Origin: Clostridia bacterium
Lineage (GTDB): Bacteria > Bacillota_A > Clostridia > Oscillospirales > CAG-382
Assembly (NCBI GenBank): GCA_017517985.1
Contig: JAFWWX010000281.1
Coordinates: 1 to 21,408 of the forward strand
Length of the DNA stretch: 21,408 nt
Direction of reading: 5' to 3'
The notes beneath the pieces were generated by a model. That model made no database searches, was not told the DNA's origin, and saw nothing but the letters and a program-made list of their open reading frames with translations. Of the stretch, positions 15,623-21,408 are shown piece by piece. Position numbers and translations under genes: made by a program. Within the stretch, counting starts at the first letter, position 1, and every line of letters begins with the position of its first letter.

Positions 15623-16417
15623 TCACACTGACTTTTTTTTGCGAAATTTTTGCACAAAATAAACCACCGAAATGGTAAACAGTCCAAGACTTATCCACTG
15701 TGATGTGGAAAGCCAGAGGACGCGTCCTCTTATTGCATCTCCCCGAAGAAATTCCATACAGAAACGCACAATAGGATATAAAAACATATATACGAATATA
15801 AGATTTCCGTTTACGGAAGTTTTAAGGAACAAATACAGCAGAATTGCAAAGATACACAAATTTAAAGCTGCCTCAAAAAGCTGTACCGGGAATCTTGAAA
15901 CACCGTTAAGCTCCGGAACAAGACTGTTGCCCATTACGGTAAAACCGAATCTGCTTTCAATTCCGTAGCAGCACCCCCCAAAGAAGCACCCTACTCTACC
16001 AAAAGCATGAAAAAGCGGAATAAAGATTGCGAAAATGTCAAAAATATCACTTCTTTTTAGGTCCTTTGAGAACTTTGTGTGGATAAATAGTGCTGCAACC
16101 GCACCAATAAATCCGCCATAGAAAACACTTCCACCAAAGGTTAAAACCAATAGATAACCAATTGTTTTTATAGAAAGTTTGTCAATAACAGAAATGAATT
16201 TTACGGCATTAGCCATTTGTGTTATTCCGTAGAGAAGATGCCCTCCCACGAGAATCCCCACGCCTACCGAAACAAAAGCAAGAATAATATCCTCGTACAT
16301 AATATTTTTCTTTTTAGCGACGAAAATTGCACCGATGACGGATACTGCAAGACCGACTATAAAAAGAAGTGAATATGTACCTATGTCCCTGCCGAATATA
16401 TTTATAACCGGATACAT
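15623..16417 (-). CDS. lgt: Prolipoprotein diacylglyceryl transferase
   Basis: Integral membrane enzyme that moves a diacylglyceryl group from phosphatidylglycerol to the lipobox cysteine of prolipoproteins. About seven hydrophobic segments are visible. The signature reads HAFGRVGCFFGGCCYG (137-152), the GCF/GCCYG variant common in Clostridia, where the E. coli enzyme has GRxGNFxNxE. Other Lgt marks are RFPVQLFEA (176-184), RFCMEFLRGD (218-227) and LSTSQ (236-240). I chose ATG 16417, with AAAGGA 8 bases upstream; an earlier in-frame ATG would run into the hairpin at 16443-16479. 264 residues is normal. It depends on the same phosphatidylglycerol that PgsA makes. Confidence 0.92.
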   Translation of the reverse strand: MYPVINIFGRDIGTYSLLFIVGLAVSVIGAIFVAKKKNIMYEDIILAFVSVGVGILVGGHLLYGITQMANAVKFISVIDKLSIKTIGYLLVLTFGGSVFYGGFIGAVAALFIHTKFSKDLKRSDIFDIFAIFIPLFHAFGRVGCFFGGCCYGIESRFGFTVMGNSLVPELNGVSRFPVQLFEAALNLCIFAILLYLFLKTSVNGNLIFVYMFLYPIVRFCMEFLRGDAIRGRVLWLSTSQWISLGLFTISVVYFVQKFRKKKSV

Positions 16418-16442
16418 AATAAATCCTTTCAACACATACAAG

Positions 16443-16479
16443 AAAGCATTGGAGTGCCGTAAATGCAACCCAATGCTTT
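16443..16479 (-). terminator. Hairpin between DUF4190 gene and lgt
   Basis: AAAGCATTGG (16443-16452) and CCAATGCTTT (16470-16479) form a perfect 10-bp stem with a 17-base loop. On the minus strand TTTCTTGT follows the core stem; on the plus strand a better T-run (GCTTTTTT) follows. It lies 15 bases after the DUF4190 stop and 25 before lgt, so it may end or attenuate the transcript before lgt. Confidence 0.55.
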
Positions 16480-16494
16480 GCTTTTTTGACCTTT

Positions 16495-16806
16495 TTAATA
16501 GAGCTTATATGCCCAGGAAGCTGCTTCAGCCATTTCAGCTGCTGCGTCGCCTGCCGCACAGGCTACACAAGTGGGGCAAATTGTGCAGGTAATAACACCG
16601 ATTGCACTGAAAACAATACCGATGATACAGAGCACAAGACCTGCTGTTGCAACACCTGTCGGCTTCTGCTCCGCACGAAGCTGCTTTGTTGCATTTCCTG
16701 CAAGAACAACACCAACAATGCTGAGAATAAGAGTTACTACATTAACTCCGGGGAACCAAAAAAGCACAAGACCTACAATACCGAGAACGAGACTTGCTAC
16801 TGCCAT
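16495..16806 (-). CDS. DUF4190-type small membrane protein with cysteine cluster
   Basis: A 103-residue protein with three hydrophobic segments (about 2-18, 22-38 and 52-75). The pattern VASLVLGIVGLVLFWFPG, then a charged loop with TKQLRAEQKPTG and a second VATAGLVLCIIGIVFSAIG, is that of the DUF4190 family, whose function is unknown. After the last helix comes CTICPTCVACAAG, four cysteines in evenly spaced CxxCxxCxxC form, which could bind metal or be lipidated; nothing proves either. A full AGGAGGTGA site lies 7 bases before the ATG, indicating strong translation. The long upstream region holds repeated elements. lgt follows on the same strand after a hairpin. Confidence 0.75.
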   Translation of the reverse strand: MAVASLVLGIVGLVLFWFPGVNVVTLILSIVGVVLAGNATKQLRAEQKPTGVATAGLVLCIIGIVFSAIGVITCTICPTCVACAAGDAAAEMAEAASWAYKLY

Positions 16807-17150
16807 TTATTTTCACCTCCTAATAAGATTACTAAATATATCTCATAAAATCGAGAACATATGTAACTGCTTTTAAACAAAGTGGCTTTTTCAAAATTAA
16901 TCGCATATTTTTATGTAAACATTTTGAATTAGCATAACTTTCGTTTCAAAAAAGCTTTATGAATAAAGTATATCACGGATGTACTTCACACAAATCGACA
17001 TTTTGTGTCACAAATGTAAACAAATGGAATTAAGGTAATCTTTTTGTAATAAAAACTATAAAAATCTACAATTTATTTTATAAAAGTCAGTCAATGATTT
17101 ATAAAAGTCTAAGTGTTTTTATAAGTCATCTCACAAAAAATTGAGTTGCA
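16807..17150. other. Long AT-rich intergenic region upstream of the DUF4190 gene
   Basis: About 345 bases with no gene that I can support on either strand. It contains the palindrome TTTGTG-T-CACAAA (17002-17014) and, nearer dpaB, a phased direct repeat. A minus-strand TATACT (16967-16972) could be a -10, but no good -35 stands at the right distance. Probably the regulatory region of the DUF4190 gene. Confidence 0.5.
17057..17127. repeat. Four direct repeats TATAAAAGTC, 20-22 base period
   Basis: TATAAAAATC (17057-17066), TATAAAAGTC (17079-17088), TATAAAAGTC (17100-17109) and the shortened TATAAGTC (17120-17127). Copies 2 and 3 share the longer TTTATAAAAGTC. Starts are 22, 21 and 20 bases apart, close to two helical turns, so all would face the same side of the DNA. 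No gene covers them. Confidence 0.55.
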
Positions 17151-17151
17151 G

Positions 17152-17176
17152 AAAAAATGGCATACCGAAGTATGCC
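17152..17176 (-). terminator. Intrinsic terminator of dpaAB
   Basis: On the minus strand GGCATAC, loop TTCG, GTATGCC, then ATTTTTT. A stable UUCG tetraloop caps a perfect 7-bp stem (plus-strand arms 17170-17176 and 17159-17165). It lies 15 bases after the dpaB stop. Confidence 0.93.
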
Positions 17177-17191
17177 GTTCAAACATCATTT

Positions 17192-17752
17192 TTAGAAAAA
17201 TATTTTCTGTGTCTGTTTACCCGATACAGCATCGGTATAGGTTTCGTACACTCTTGTAAAGTCACATACCATTGATCTTGGCTTTTTGTCTGCATCGTCC
17301 ATTGAAAGCGGAACAAAATATACATTCTTTCGTTGAAGAAGCGTTCCTATATTGGGAGCACCTATAGACAGTGCATCGTTTGATGCGTAGGCTATAACAA
17401 GAGGTCTCTCATTTCTCAGATGTGCCTTTGCGGCCATTGTAACACTTGTATCGCATATGCCGTGTGCCATCTTCGCACAGGTATTTCCTGTACAGGGGCA
17501 GATAATTAAAGCATCCAGCTTTATTTTAGGACCAATAGGTTCAGCATCCTCTATTGTGTATATAACTTTTTTTTCGCACAAATCTTCAACCTTCGCTATA
17601 AAATCTTTAGCTTTACCGAACCTTGTATCTGTTGTATATACCTTTTCAGACATTACGGGCAGTACATCAATTCCCTTTTTGACAAAGTCCTCAAGAACAC
17701 AAAAGGCTGCTGAATGATTACAGAAGGAGCCGCAAAAAGCAAAGCCTGTCAT
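17192..17752 (-). CDS. dpaB: Dipicolinate synthase subunit B (flavoprotein-like)
   Basis: Second subunit of the enzyme that oxidises the dihydrodipicolinate-pathway intermediate to dipicolinic acid in the mother cell; calcium dipicolinate fills the spore core and gives heat resistance. The 186-residue protein has the flavoprotein (SpoVFB) layout: an N-terminal FCGSFCNH phosphate loop, the block IICPCTGNTCAKMAHGIC (88-105), and RPLVIAYASNDALS. Its ATG overlaps the dpaA stop as ATGA (17749-17752), so the two are translationally coupled. Length is slightly short for the family because the N terminus begins right at the first strand. A strong terminator follows. Confidence 0.93.
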   Translation of the reverse strand: MTGFAFCGSFCNHSAAFCVLEDFVKKGIDVLPVMSEKVYTTDTRFGKAKDFIAKVEDLCEKKVIYTIEDAEPIGPKIKLDALIICPCTGNTCAKMAHGICDTSVTMAAKAHLRNERPLVIAYASNDALSIGAPNIGTLLQRKNVYFVPLSMDDADKKPRSMVCDFTRVYETYTDAVSGKQTQKIFF

Positions 17753-18618
17753 ATAATACCACTCCTTTCAAACTCGCACATCAGCTTTTCGGCAATATAT
17801 CCACCTGCACTTTCAGGACAGTATCTTGACGGAAGTGCGGAACCGTCAATAATTTCTATATTGTAGCTGTCCGCAAGCTTTTTATCAATGCCGAAAGGCT
17901 TGCTCGCAAGCTCAATATACCCCTGACTACTTGACATTCTGGAAAGCTCCTTTTGTGTGATTATATTTGCCGGCACAGTATTTATTATAAAATCAAAAGT
18001 ATTAATTTTTTCGTACAGTTTCTCCGGCTCCAAAGTACAGTGACCGTCAATTGCAGCCTGTACACGAGATACCTCCCGCCTTGCAAAAATCGTAACTTTC
18101 GCTCCAAGGCTTTGCAAAATTCTTGCCGTATACTTTCCTATTCTGCCATATCCGCACACAAGAACCCTTGTGCCAAAAACTGTTTTTTCGCTGTTTTGCA
18201 TTAAAAGCATTGCTGCTCCCTCGGCTGTTGCATAGGCGTTTTTTTCCGTAAGTGTATCATCCTCAAAATAATCGTATATTTCCCTGTTATACTCCTTTGC
18301 GATTGCTCTTGCCTTTTCCGAAATTGAACCTGCAAACACCGGTACACCTTCAGGACAATGTGAAAACACATCACACATACGAATTTTCGAGCCAACGCTG
18401 TTTATATTTATACCGTCCTTTGACAGAGGAAGCGGAAGAATTACAGCAGAAGAATTTATAAAACAGTCATAAAGACTTGCACAACGTGTCGAGCTTGCTC
18501 TATCGGATATGGCATCAAAACCGTATAGTGCACATTCAAAGCCACGCTTTCCAAGATTTTCTGCACAATGAAACATTCTTTTTCCGCCTCCGACAAAGGC
18601 GATTTTTATATTACTCAT
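17749..18618 (-). CDS. dpaA: Dipicolinate synthase subunit A
   Basis: NAD(P)-dependent dehydrogenase-like subunit of dipicolinate synthase (SpoVFA). The N-terminal domain begins IKIAFVGGGKR and has the LPLPLSKDG turn (61-69). NAYATAEGAAMLLM (127-140) matches the NAxxTAEGA block of the family. The NAD loop is VCGYGRIGKYTARIL (154-168), and the C terminus has IDGSALPSRYCPESAGGYI. 289 residues is the normal length. AAAGGA lies 10 bases before the ATG. A sporulation-type -10 element (CATATAATA) lies at 18661-18669. It is divergent from the unit carrying spoVM. Confidence 0.95.
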   Translation of the reverse strand: MSNIKIAFVGGGKRMFHCAENLGKRGFECALYGFDAISDRASSTRCASLYDCFINSSAVILPLPLSKDGININSVGSKIRMCDVFSHCPEGVPVFAGSISEKARAIAKEYNREIYDYFEDDTLTEKNAYATAEGAAMLLMQNSEKTVFGTRVLVCGYGRIGKYTARILQSLGAKVTIFARREVSRVQAAIDGHCTLEPEKLYEKINTFDFIINTVPANIITQKELSRMSSSQGYIELASKPFGIDKKLADSYNIEIIDGSALPSRYCPESAGGYIAEKLMCEFERSGII

Positions 18619-18640
18619 ATGTACCGTCCTTTCTTTAATT

Positions 18641-18655
18641 GCCGGATATTCCGGC
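18641..18655 (-). other. 5'-end hairpin in the dpaA leader
   Basis: GCCGGA and TCCGGC pair around a 3-base loop. If transcription starts about 7 bases past the -10 at 18661-18669, this stem lies at the extreme 5' end of the dpaAB mRNA, upstream of the ribosome site. A 5' stabilising stem is a plausible role. Confidence 0.4.
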
Positions 18656-18660
18656 TACAG

Positions 18661-18669
18661 TATTATATG
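18661..18669 (-). promoter_or_regulatory. Sigma-E/sigma-K-type -10 element of dpaAB
   Basis: On the minus strand CATATAATA fits CATAnnnTA, the mother-cell sigma-K -10 consensus (sigma-E is similar). No sigma-A -35 lies at the right distance, and dpaAB is sigma-K controlled in Bacillus. The -35 is not clear. Confidence 0.55.
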
Positions 18670-18808
18670 AGTAGAAAAATTTTACTGATAAAGGCAGCCA
18701 TATTGAAAAAACAACATTAAGATATACTTTTTTCGTAAAGCACACTCTTTTTACCGGACTTTTGGCAATATAATGATAAAAAATTTTTTTATTCATTAAA
18801 ATTTGGGA

Positions 18809-18836
18809 ACAAGTGGAAAAAACTGTGCATATAATA
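18809..18836 (+). promoter_or_regulatory. Sigma-K/sigma-E-type promoter of the small-protein/spoVM unit
   Basis: AC (18809-18810), 17 bases, then CATATAATA (18828-18836). This matches the sigma-K form AC-N16/17-CATAnnnTA, and the -10 is identical to the one before dpaA on the other strand. It stands 43 bases before the first start codon. Confidence 0.55.
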
Positions 18837-18879
18837 AAACATCCCAGGACTTTGGGAAAAACGGAAAGAGGTAAAATTT

Positions 18880-19032
18880 ATGAAAAAACTTGCAGCTTTA
18901 ATAGGAATATTTATACTATCCTTCGGTGTCAGTATTCTGCTTTGTACTGTTCTGCCGGCTACGGCAATTGTATTCATCCAGGCGGCACTTCTCATTGCTG
19001 CAGGACTGTTTTATATCTTCTCCGTACTTTAA
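18880..19032 (+). CDS. 50-residue two-helix membrane protein, unknown function
   Basis: A short open frame starting MKKLAALIGIFILSFGVSI and ending FYIFSVL. It consists of two hydrophobic helices (about 3-24 and 28-49) joined by a Leu-Pro-Ala turn, with only the two N-terminal lysines charged, so a hairpin in the membrane. GAGG lies 8 bases before the ATG, and a sporulation-type promoter (18809-18836) lies upstream. The spoVM start is 47 bases after its stop with no terminator between, so the two are probably cotranscribed in the mother cell. I do not recognise the family. Codon use and the ribosome site support a real gene. Confidence 0.65.
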   Translation: MKKLAALIGIFILSFGVSILLCTVLPATAIVFIQAALLIAAGLFYIFSVL

Positions 19033-19079
19033 AGCTTCTGTGGAAAAAACATTTACTAATTCCTGTGAGGTGACTGAGT

Positions 19080-19157
19080 ATGAAAATAATAGTACTTAAA
19101 CCTCCGAAATTCATTTCACGGATTGTGAGATTTTTTGCGGGTATGGGAAACAAATAA
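19080..19157 (+). CDS. spoVM: Stage V sporulation protein M
   Basis: A 25-residue peptide beginning MKIIVLKPPKFISRIVR. Bacillus SpoVM is a 26-residue amphipathic helix that settles on the convex outer forespore membrane, anchors SpoIVA and so starts coat assembly; it also inhibits FtsH. The diagnostic pattern is kept: an N-terminal MK and a short hydrophobic strand, the KxPKF core (residues 7-11), then IVR (15-17), with a basic C terminus. GAGGTGA lies 6 bases before the ATG and a terminator begins 5 bases after the stop. The next gene is a SipL/SpoVID-type coat protein, which strengthens the call. At this size most gene finders would miss it. Confidence 0.88.
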   Translation: MKIIVLKPPKFISRIVRFFAGMGNK

Positions 19158-19161
19158 ACTT

Positions 19162-19192
19162 TGGGCCGTAAAACGGCTCATTTTTATTTTTC
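19162..19192 (+). terminator. Intrinsic terminator after spoVM
   Basis: TGGGCCGT, loop AAA, ACGGCTCA: an 8-bp stem with one G-T pair, followed by TTTTTATTTTT. Confidence 0.9.
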
Positions 19193-19194
19193 CG

Positions 19195-19223
19195 GAATAA
19201 CTAAGTACTCCTCAGAATATAAT
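19195..19223 (+). promoter_or_regulatory. Possible sporulation promoter of the sipL-like gene
   Basis: The gene follows a terminator, so it needs its own promoter. GAATATAAT (19215-19223) with GAATAAC 13 bases upstream (19195-19201) loosely resembles a sigma-E site. There is no sigma-A -35. Weak. Confidence 0.3.
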
Positions 19224-19266
19224 TGTACAAAGAAAATTCAAAACAAGAAAAGGAGAATAAACCGAT

Positions 19267-20823
19267 ATGGAAAAATGTCTTCCCTATTATGAAAAAGTAT
19301 TTTGCGAAAAGAGCGAAAAAAACATCAGCATTGATGTAAGTCTACAGGAGTACCTGCCAAATGCCGTAAAAGTAGTGAAAGTTTCAGCTTTCCCCATAAC
19401 AGACGAATGTGAATTGCAGAAGGATTCGCTTTACATACGCGGACACATTGTTTTTTCTGCCATTTATCTTTCAGACTTCAGAGACAAGCTTAAATGTGCC
19501 TCGTTTACGACAGATTTTTCACACACCTTTCCTGCAAGAGGTATAGAAGATGTACTTTCAAACAACGGTTTTACCGACTGGAATGTTTCTGTCTCTGACG
19601 AAAAAGGACAGCCGGTATCCCAAAGAAAACTCGTCCTTTCCTGTAAACTTCTTATATGCGCCGATGCATATGTTGCTAAAAAGACAGACATATTTGAAAC
19701 GGAAAACAACAAAACCCTAAAAAAACTGTGCGATAATGTAGATGTTCTTGATATACATAAAATACGAGATTGTGAGTTTTCACTTGAGGACAACATCACC
19801 CTTGAGGATGGAATGCCTCATATCCGCGAAATAGTATTTACCGAAGCATCAGTTGCAGACACTTCAGCAACAGTTTCAGACGGAAATATAAATTACAGCG
19901 GAGACATCATCTTAAACTGTCTGTATCTTGGGGAGAGTGAGGATGAGAGTGAACAATATATATCCTTCTGTAAAAAACTCCCTTTCCACGGCTCTATGCC
20001 TTCGGAAGATATTTCTGACGCTGCATATGTACTTTGCAAAGGTGTTGTGACCAGCGTAAATGCTGATCCGGTTCAGAATAACTACGGAGAATCAACTATA
20101 TGCGGTGTTTCTGTAGGAATACTTATCAATGCAAAGGCTTACGCCACCTGCAAAACTGAAATAATTTCGGATATTTTCTCAACAAAACACGACTGCGACT
20201 GTGAAGTTCGGGAAATAGGCTATGACTGTTTTATCTGCAGTATCAACGAAAGCGTTGAAGTTTTGGAATCTGCCCGTGCAAACCTCGGAAGCATCACTGA
20301 TATTATTTCACAGCTTGCAAATGTAAGTGTTATTTCCACAGAACTTTCCGGAAAGGTGCCTGTCTTTAATTTAAGAGCAAATCTTAAGCTTTGCGGGACA
20401 AACGCACAAGGAATATTTGAAAGCATAAATACCGCTTTTAATTTCAAAGTAGCGCCCACCGCTGAACTTCCGGAAATCCCCGAAAAATGCAGATTTGACA
20501 CCTGTGTTCACATAAGCGACTGCAGTTGTAAAATTGAAAACGGCGAGATAAAATGTAACCTTACACTTGAGCTTTCCTCGGCTGTTTACGCAAGGAAATC
20601 CGCAAGAGCAATTACAGCTGTAAATGTTGATGACAGCTTTGAACTATGCCGCAACAAATCCGAATATATAATATTCTATCCTGAACCTGAGGACACCGTC
20701 TGGTCAGCGGCTAAAAGATACAGAGTTTCACCAGAAGCTCTTCTTGCTGTAAACGGAATGAACAGCAATGACACCGTATTTTCAGGCAAAAAAGCCATAG
20801 TAATTCCAAGGAAAGATTGTTAA
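19267..20823 (+). CDS. sipL: SPOCS (DUF3794) + LysM spore-coat morphogenetic protein, SipL/SpoVID type
   Basis: A 518-residue protein with no signal peptide, expected in the mother cell. It contains SPOCS/DUF3794 repeats, recognisable around residues 35-130 (IDVSLQEYLPNAVKVVKV, later LYIRGHIVFSAIYL) and again around 185-290 (YSGDIILNCLYLG), with a further related stretch up to about 450. A C-terminal LysM domain covers 466-515 (PEPEDTVWSAAKRYRVSPEA, then a VNGMNSND turn). This architecture is that of Clostridioides difficile SipL, the functional counterpart of Bacillus SpoVID, which binds SpoIVA through its LysM domain. About 25 cysteines are present, unusually many. AAGGAG lies 11 bases before the ATG. 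spoVM directly upstream and spoIID downstream fit a sporulation role. The gene name is by architecture and could be a paralogue. Confidence 0.85.
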   Translation: MEKCLPYYEKVFCEKSEKNISIDVSLQEYLPNAVKVVKVSAFPITDECELQKDSLYIRGHIVFSAIYLSDFRDKLKCASFTTDFSHTFPARGIEDVLSNNGFTDWNVSVSDEKGQPVSQRKLVLSCKLLICADAYVAKKTDIFETENNKTLKKLCDNVDVLDIHKIRDCEFSLEDNITLEDGMPHIREIVFTEASVADTSATVSDGNINYSGDIILNCLYLGESEDESEQYISFCKKLPFHGSMPSEDISDAAYVLCKGVVTSVNADPVQNNYGESTICGVSVGILINAKAYATCKTEIISDIFSTKHDCDCEVREIGYDCFICSINESVEVLESARANLGSITDIISQLANVSVISTELSGKVPVFNLRANLKLCGTNAQGIFESINTAFNFKVAPTAELPEIPEKCRFDTCVHISDCSCKIENGEIKCNLTLELSSAVYARKSARAITAVNVDDSFELCRNKSEYIIFYPEPEDTVWSAAKRYRVSPEALLAVNGMNSNDTVFSGKKAIVIPRKDC

Positions 20824-20837
20824 ATCCCAAAAAAGCT

Positions 20838-20868
20838 GACACTTTCGGACAAGGCTTCCGGAAGTGTC
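20838..20868 (+). other. Hairpin between sipL-like gene and spoIID, no T-run
   Basis: GACACTTTCGG (20838-20848) and CCGGAAGTGTC (20858-20868) form an 11-bp stem with one G-T pair and a 9-base loop. AAAGCT rather than T follows, so it is not a standard terminator. It may stabilise or separate the two messages. Confidence 0.5.
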
Positions 20869-20890
20869 AAAGCTATTAAAGGAGTAGTTT

Positions 20891-21408
20891 ATGAAAAACA
20901 AAAAATATTTAAAATTACTTATGATGCTGATTACTGTTTTTTCAACCGCGTCAATAACCGTATACCTCACCGGTTTTTCCTTAAAACCACAAAGCAGTAT
21001 CGGCATTTATTCGGATACACTTTACAGAAAAATAGGTAAAAGCAATTCCTACAGCACTGTAAATGCTATGGAAAATAATCAACCTGACACATATAAATCC
21101 GATGGAAATAACTCCTCACAGAAAGAAGTCTCATCATACTCTGACGGAGTATCCTCTGAAAACGCAGAACCCCTTTCTCTTTCTCAAAACTTATCCGGCA
21201 TTAATGAAATATGCGTTTACAATCATAAAACGGATTCTGTTTTCGTTATGCCTCTTGAGGAATATGTAGCATCGGTTGTCGTAGCTGAAATGCCGGCAAG
21301 CTCACCAAGCCAGGCTCTCAAAGCTCAAGCTGTAGCTGTCAGAACTCTTGCTGTGAACTACATACTTGACAACGACAAAAGCGAACACAAGGGAGCGGAC
21401 ATCTGTAC
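20891..21408 (+). CDS. spoIID: Stage II sporulation protein D, C-terminal part cut off by window edge
   Basis: Membrane-anchored lytic transglycosylase that cleaves peptidoglycan during forespore engulfment, working with SpoIIM and SpoIIP. The frame is open for 172 codons to the window edge. There is one N-terminal transmembrane helix (about 8-29), then a Ser/Asn-rich linker to about residue 100. The SpoIID domain follows, with VMPLEEYVASVVVAEMP (119-135) and QALKAQAVAVRTLAVNYI (141-158). E133 in AEMP corresponds to the catalytic glutamate of the family. AAAGGAG lies 8 bases before the ATG. The metal-binding and C-terminal parts lie outside the window. SpoIID-like amidase enhancers (LytB) share the domain, but the sporulation context favours SpoIID. 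Confidence 0.88.
   Translation, partial: MKNKKYLKLLMMLITVFSTASITVYLTGFSLKPQSSIGIYSDTLYRKIGKSNSYSTVNAMENNQPDTYKSDGNNSSQKEVSSYSDGVSSENAEPLSLSQNLSGINEICVYNHKTDSVFVMPLEEYVASVVVAEMPASSPSQALKAQAVAVRTLAVNYILDNDKSEHKGADIC

Noticed and set aside
16486..16848. Plus-strand frame of 120 codons over the DUF4190 gene
   Set aside because: The minus-strand gene has a perfect AGGAGG site and hydrophobic helices; this frame is low-complexity Asn/Thr/Cys-rich shadow.
17057..17127. CRISPR array
   Set aside because: The repeat units are only about 10 bases and the gaps about 11 bases, with no cas genes; this is a binding-site-like repeat, not CRISPR.
18772..18797. AT-rich near-palindrome (AATGA...TCATT) between the divergent sporulation promoters
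   Set aside because: Made almost wholly of A and T runs, with an offset in the arms; expected by chance in such AT-rich DNA.

Overview
The window looks like chromosome of an anaerobic, endospore-forming member of the Firmicutes (class Clostridia, probably an Oscillospiraceae/Ruminococcaceae-type lineage). The evidence is low-to-moderate GC, strong AGGAGG-type ribosome binding sites, sigma-A promoters with 17-18 bp spacers, typical clostridial protein families (long-form GltX, Mini-RNase III beside cysS, GCCYG-type Lgt) and a dense set of sporulation genes. I see no phage, insertion sequence, CRISPR array, rRNA or tRNA.

Layout. 1-1654 (minus): a streptothricin-acetyltransferase-like GNAT followed by gltX, which runs off the left edge. 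1928-2266 (plus): a small SLOG/DUF2493 protein. 2446-7064 (plus): a housekeeping operon rimO-pgsA-cysS-mrnC-pth, with a sigma-A promoter in front and a strong terminator behind. 7173-7817: a divergent pair, a ribbon-helix-helix regulator (minus) and a second SLOG/DUF2493 paralogue (plus), with three copies of a 9-bp element between them. 7908-13268 (minus): a four-gene operon, in transcription order an AsnB-type amidotransferase, an ATP-grasp ligase, an Asp/Glu racemase and MurE. 13460-15514 (minus): an alpha/beta esterase followed by tyrS. 15623-16806 (minus): a DUF4190 membrane protein, then lgt. 17192-18618 (minus): dpaA-dpaB (dipicolinate synthase). 18880-21408 (plus): a 50-residue membrane protein, the 25-residue SpoVM, a SPOCS+LysM protein (SipL/SpoVID type) and spoIID, cut by the right edge.

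How the genes fit together. The most interesting block is 7908-13268. MurE, an aspartate racemase, an ATP-grasp protein closely resembling the D-aspartate ligases of enterococci and lactobacilli, and an AsnH/AsnB-type amidotransferase together would build a stem peptide carrying a D-Asp or D-Asn branch. MurE has DNPG where DAP-adding enzymes have DNPR, which fits L-lysine (or another diamino acid) at position 3. The right-hand third is a mother-cell sporulation locus: dpaAB and the small-protein/spoVM unit are divergent, and each has the same CATATAATA element, which matches the sigma-E/sigma-K -10 consensus. spoVM lies directly upstream of the sipL-like gene, so two partners of the spore-coat basement layer are neighbours. 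A spore former with an apparent Lys-D-Asp cell wall would resemble Lysinibacillus (Bacillus) sphaericus, whose vegetative wall uses lysine and D-Asp while its cortex uses DAP.

All family assignments come from reading motifs by eye; no database search was possible.
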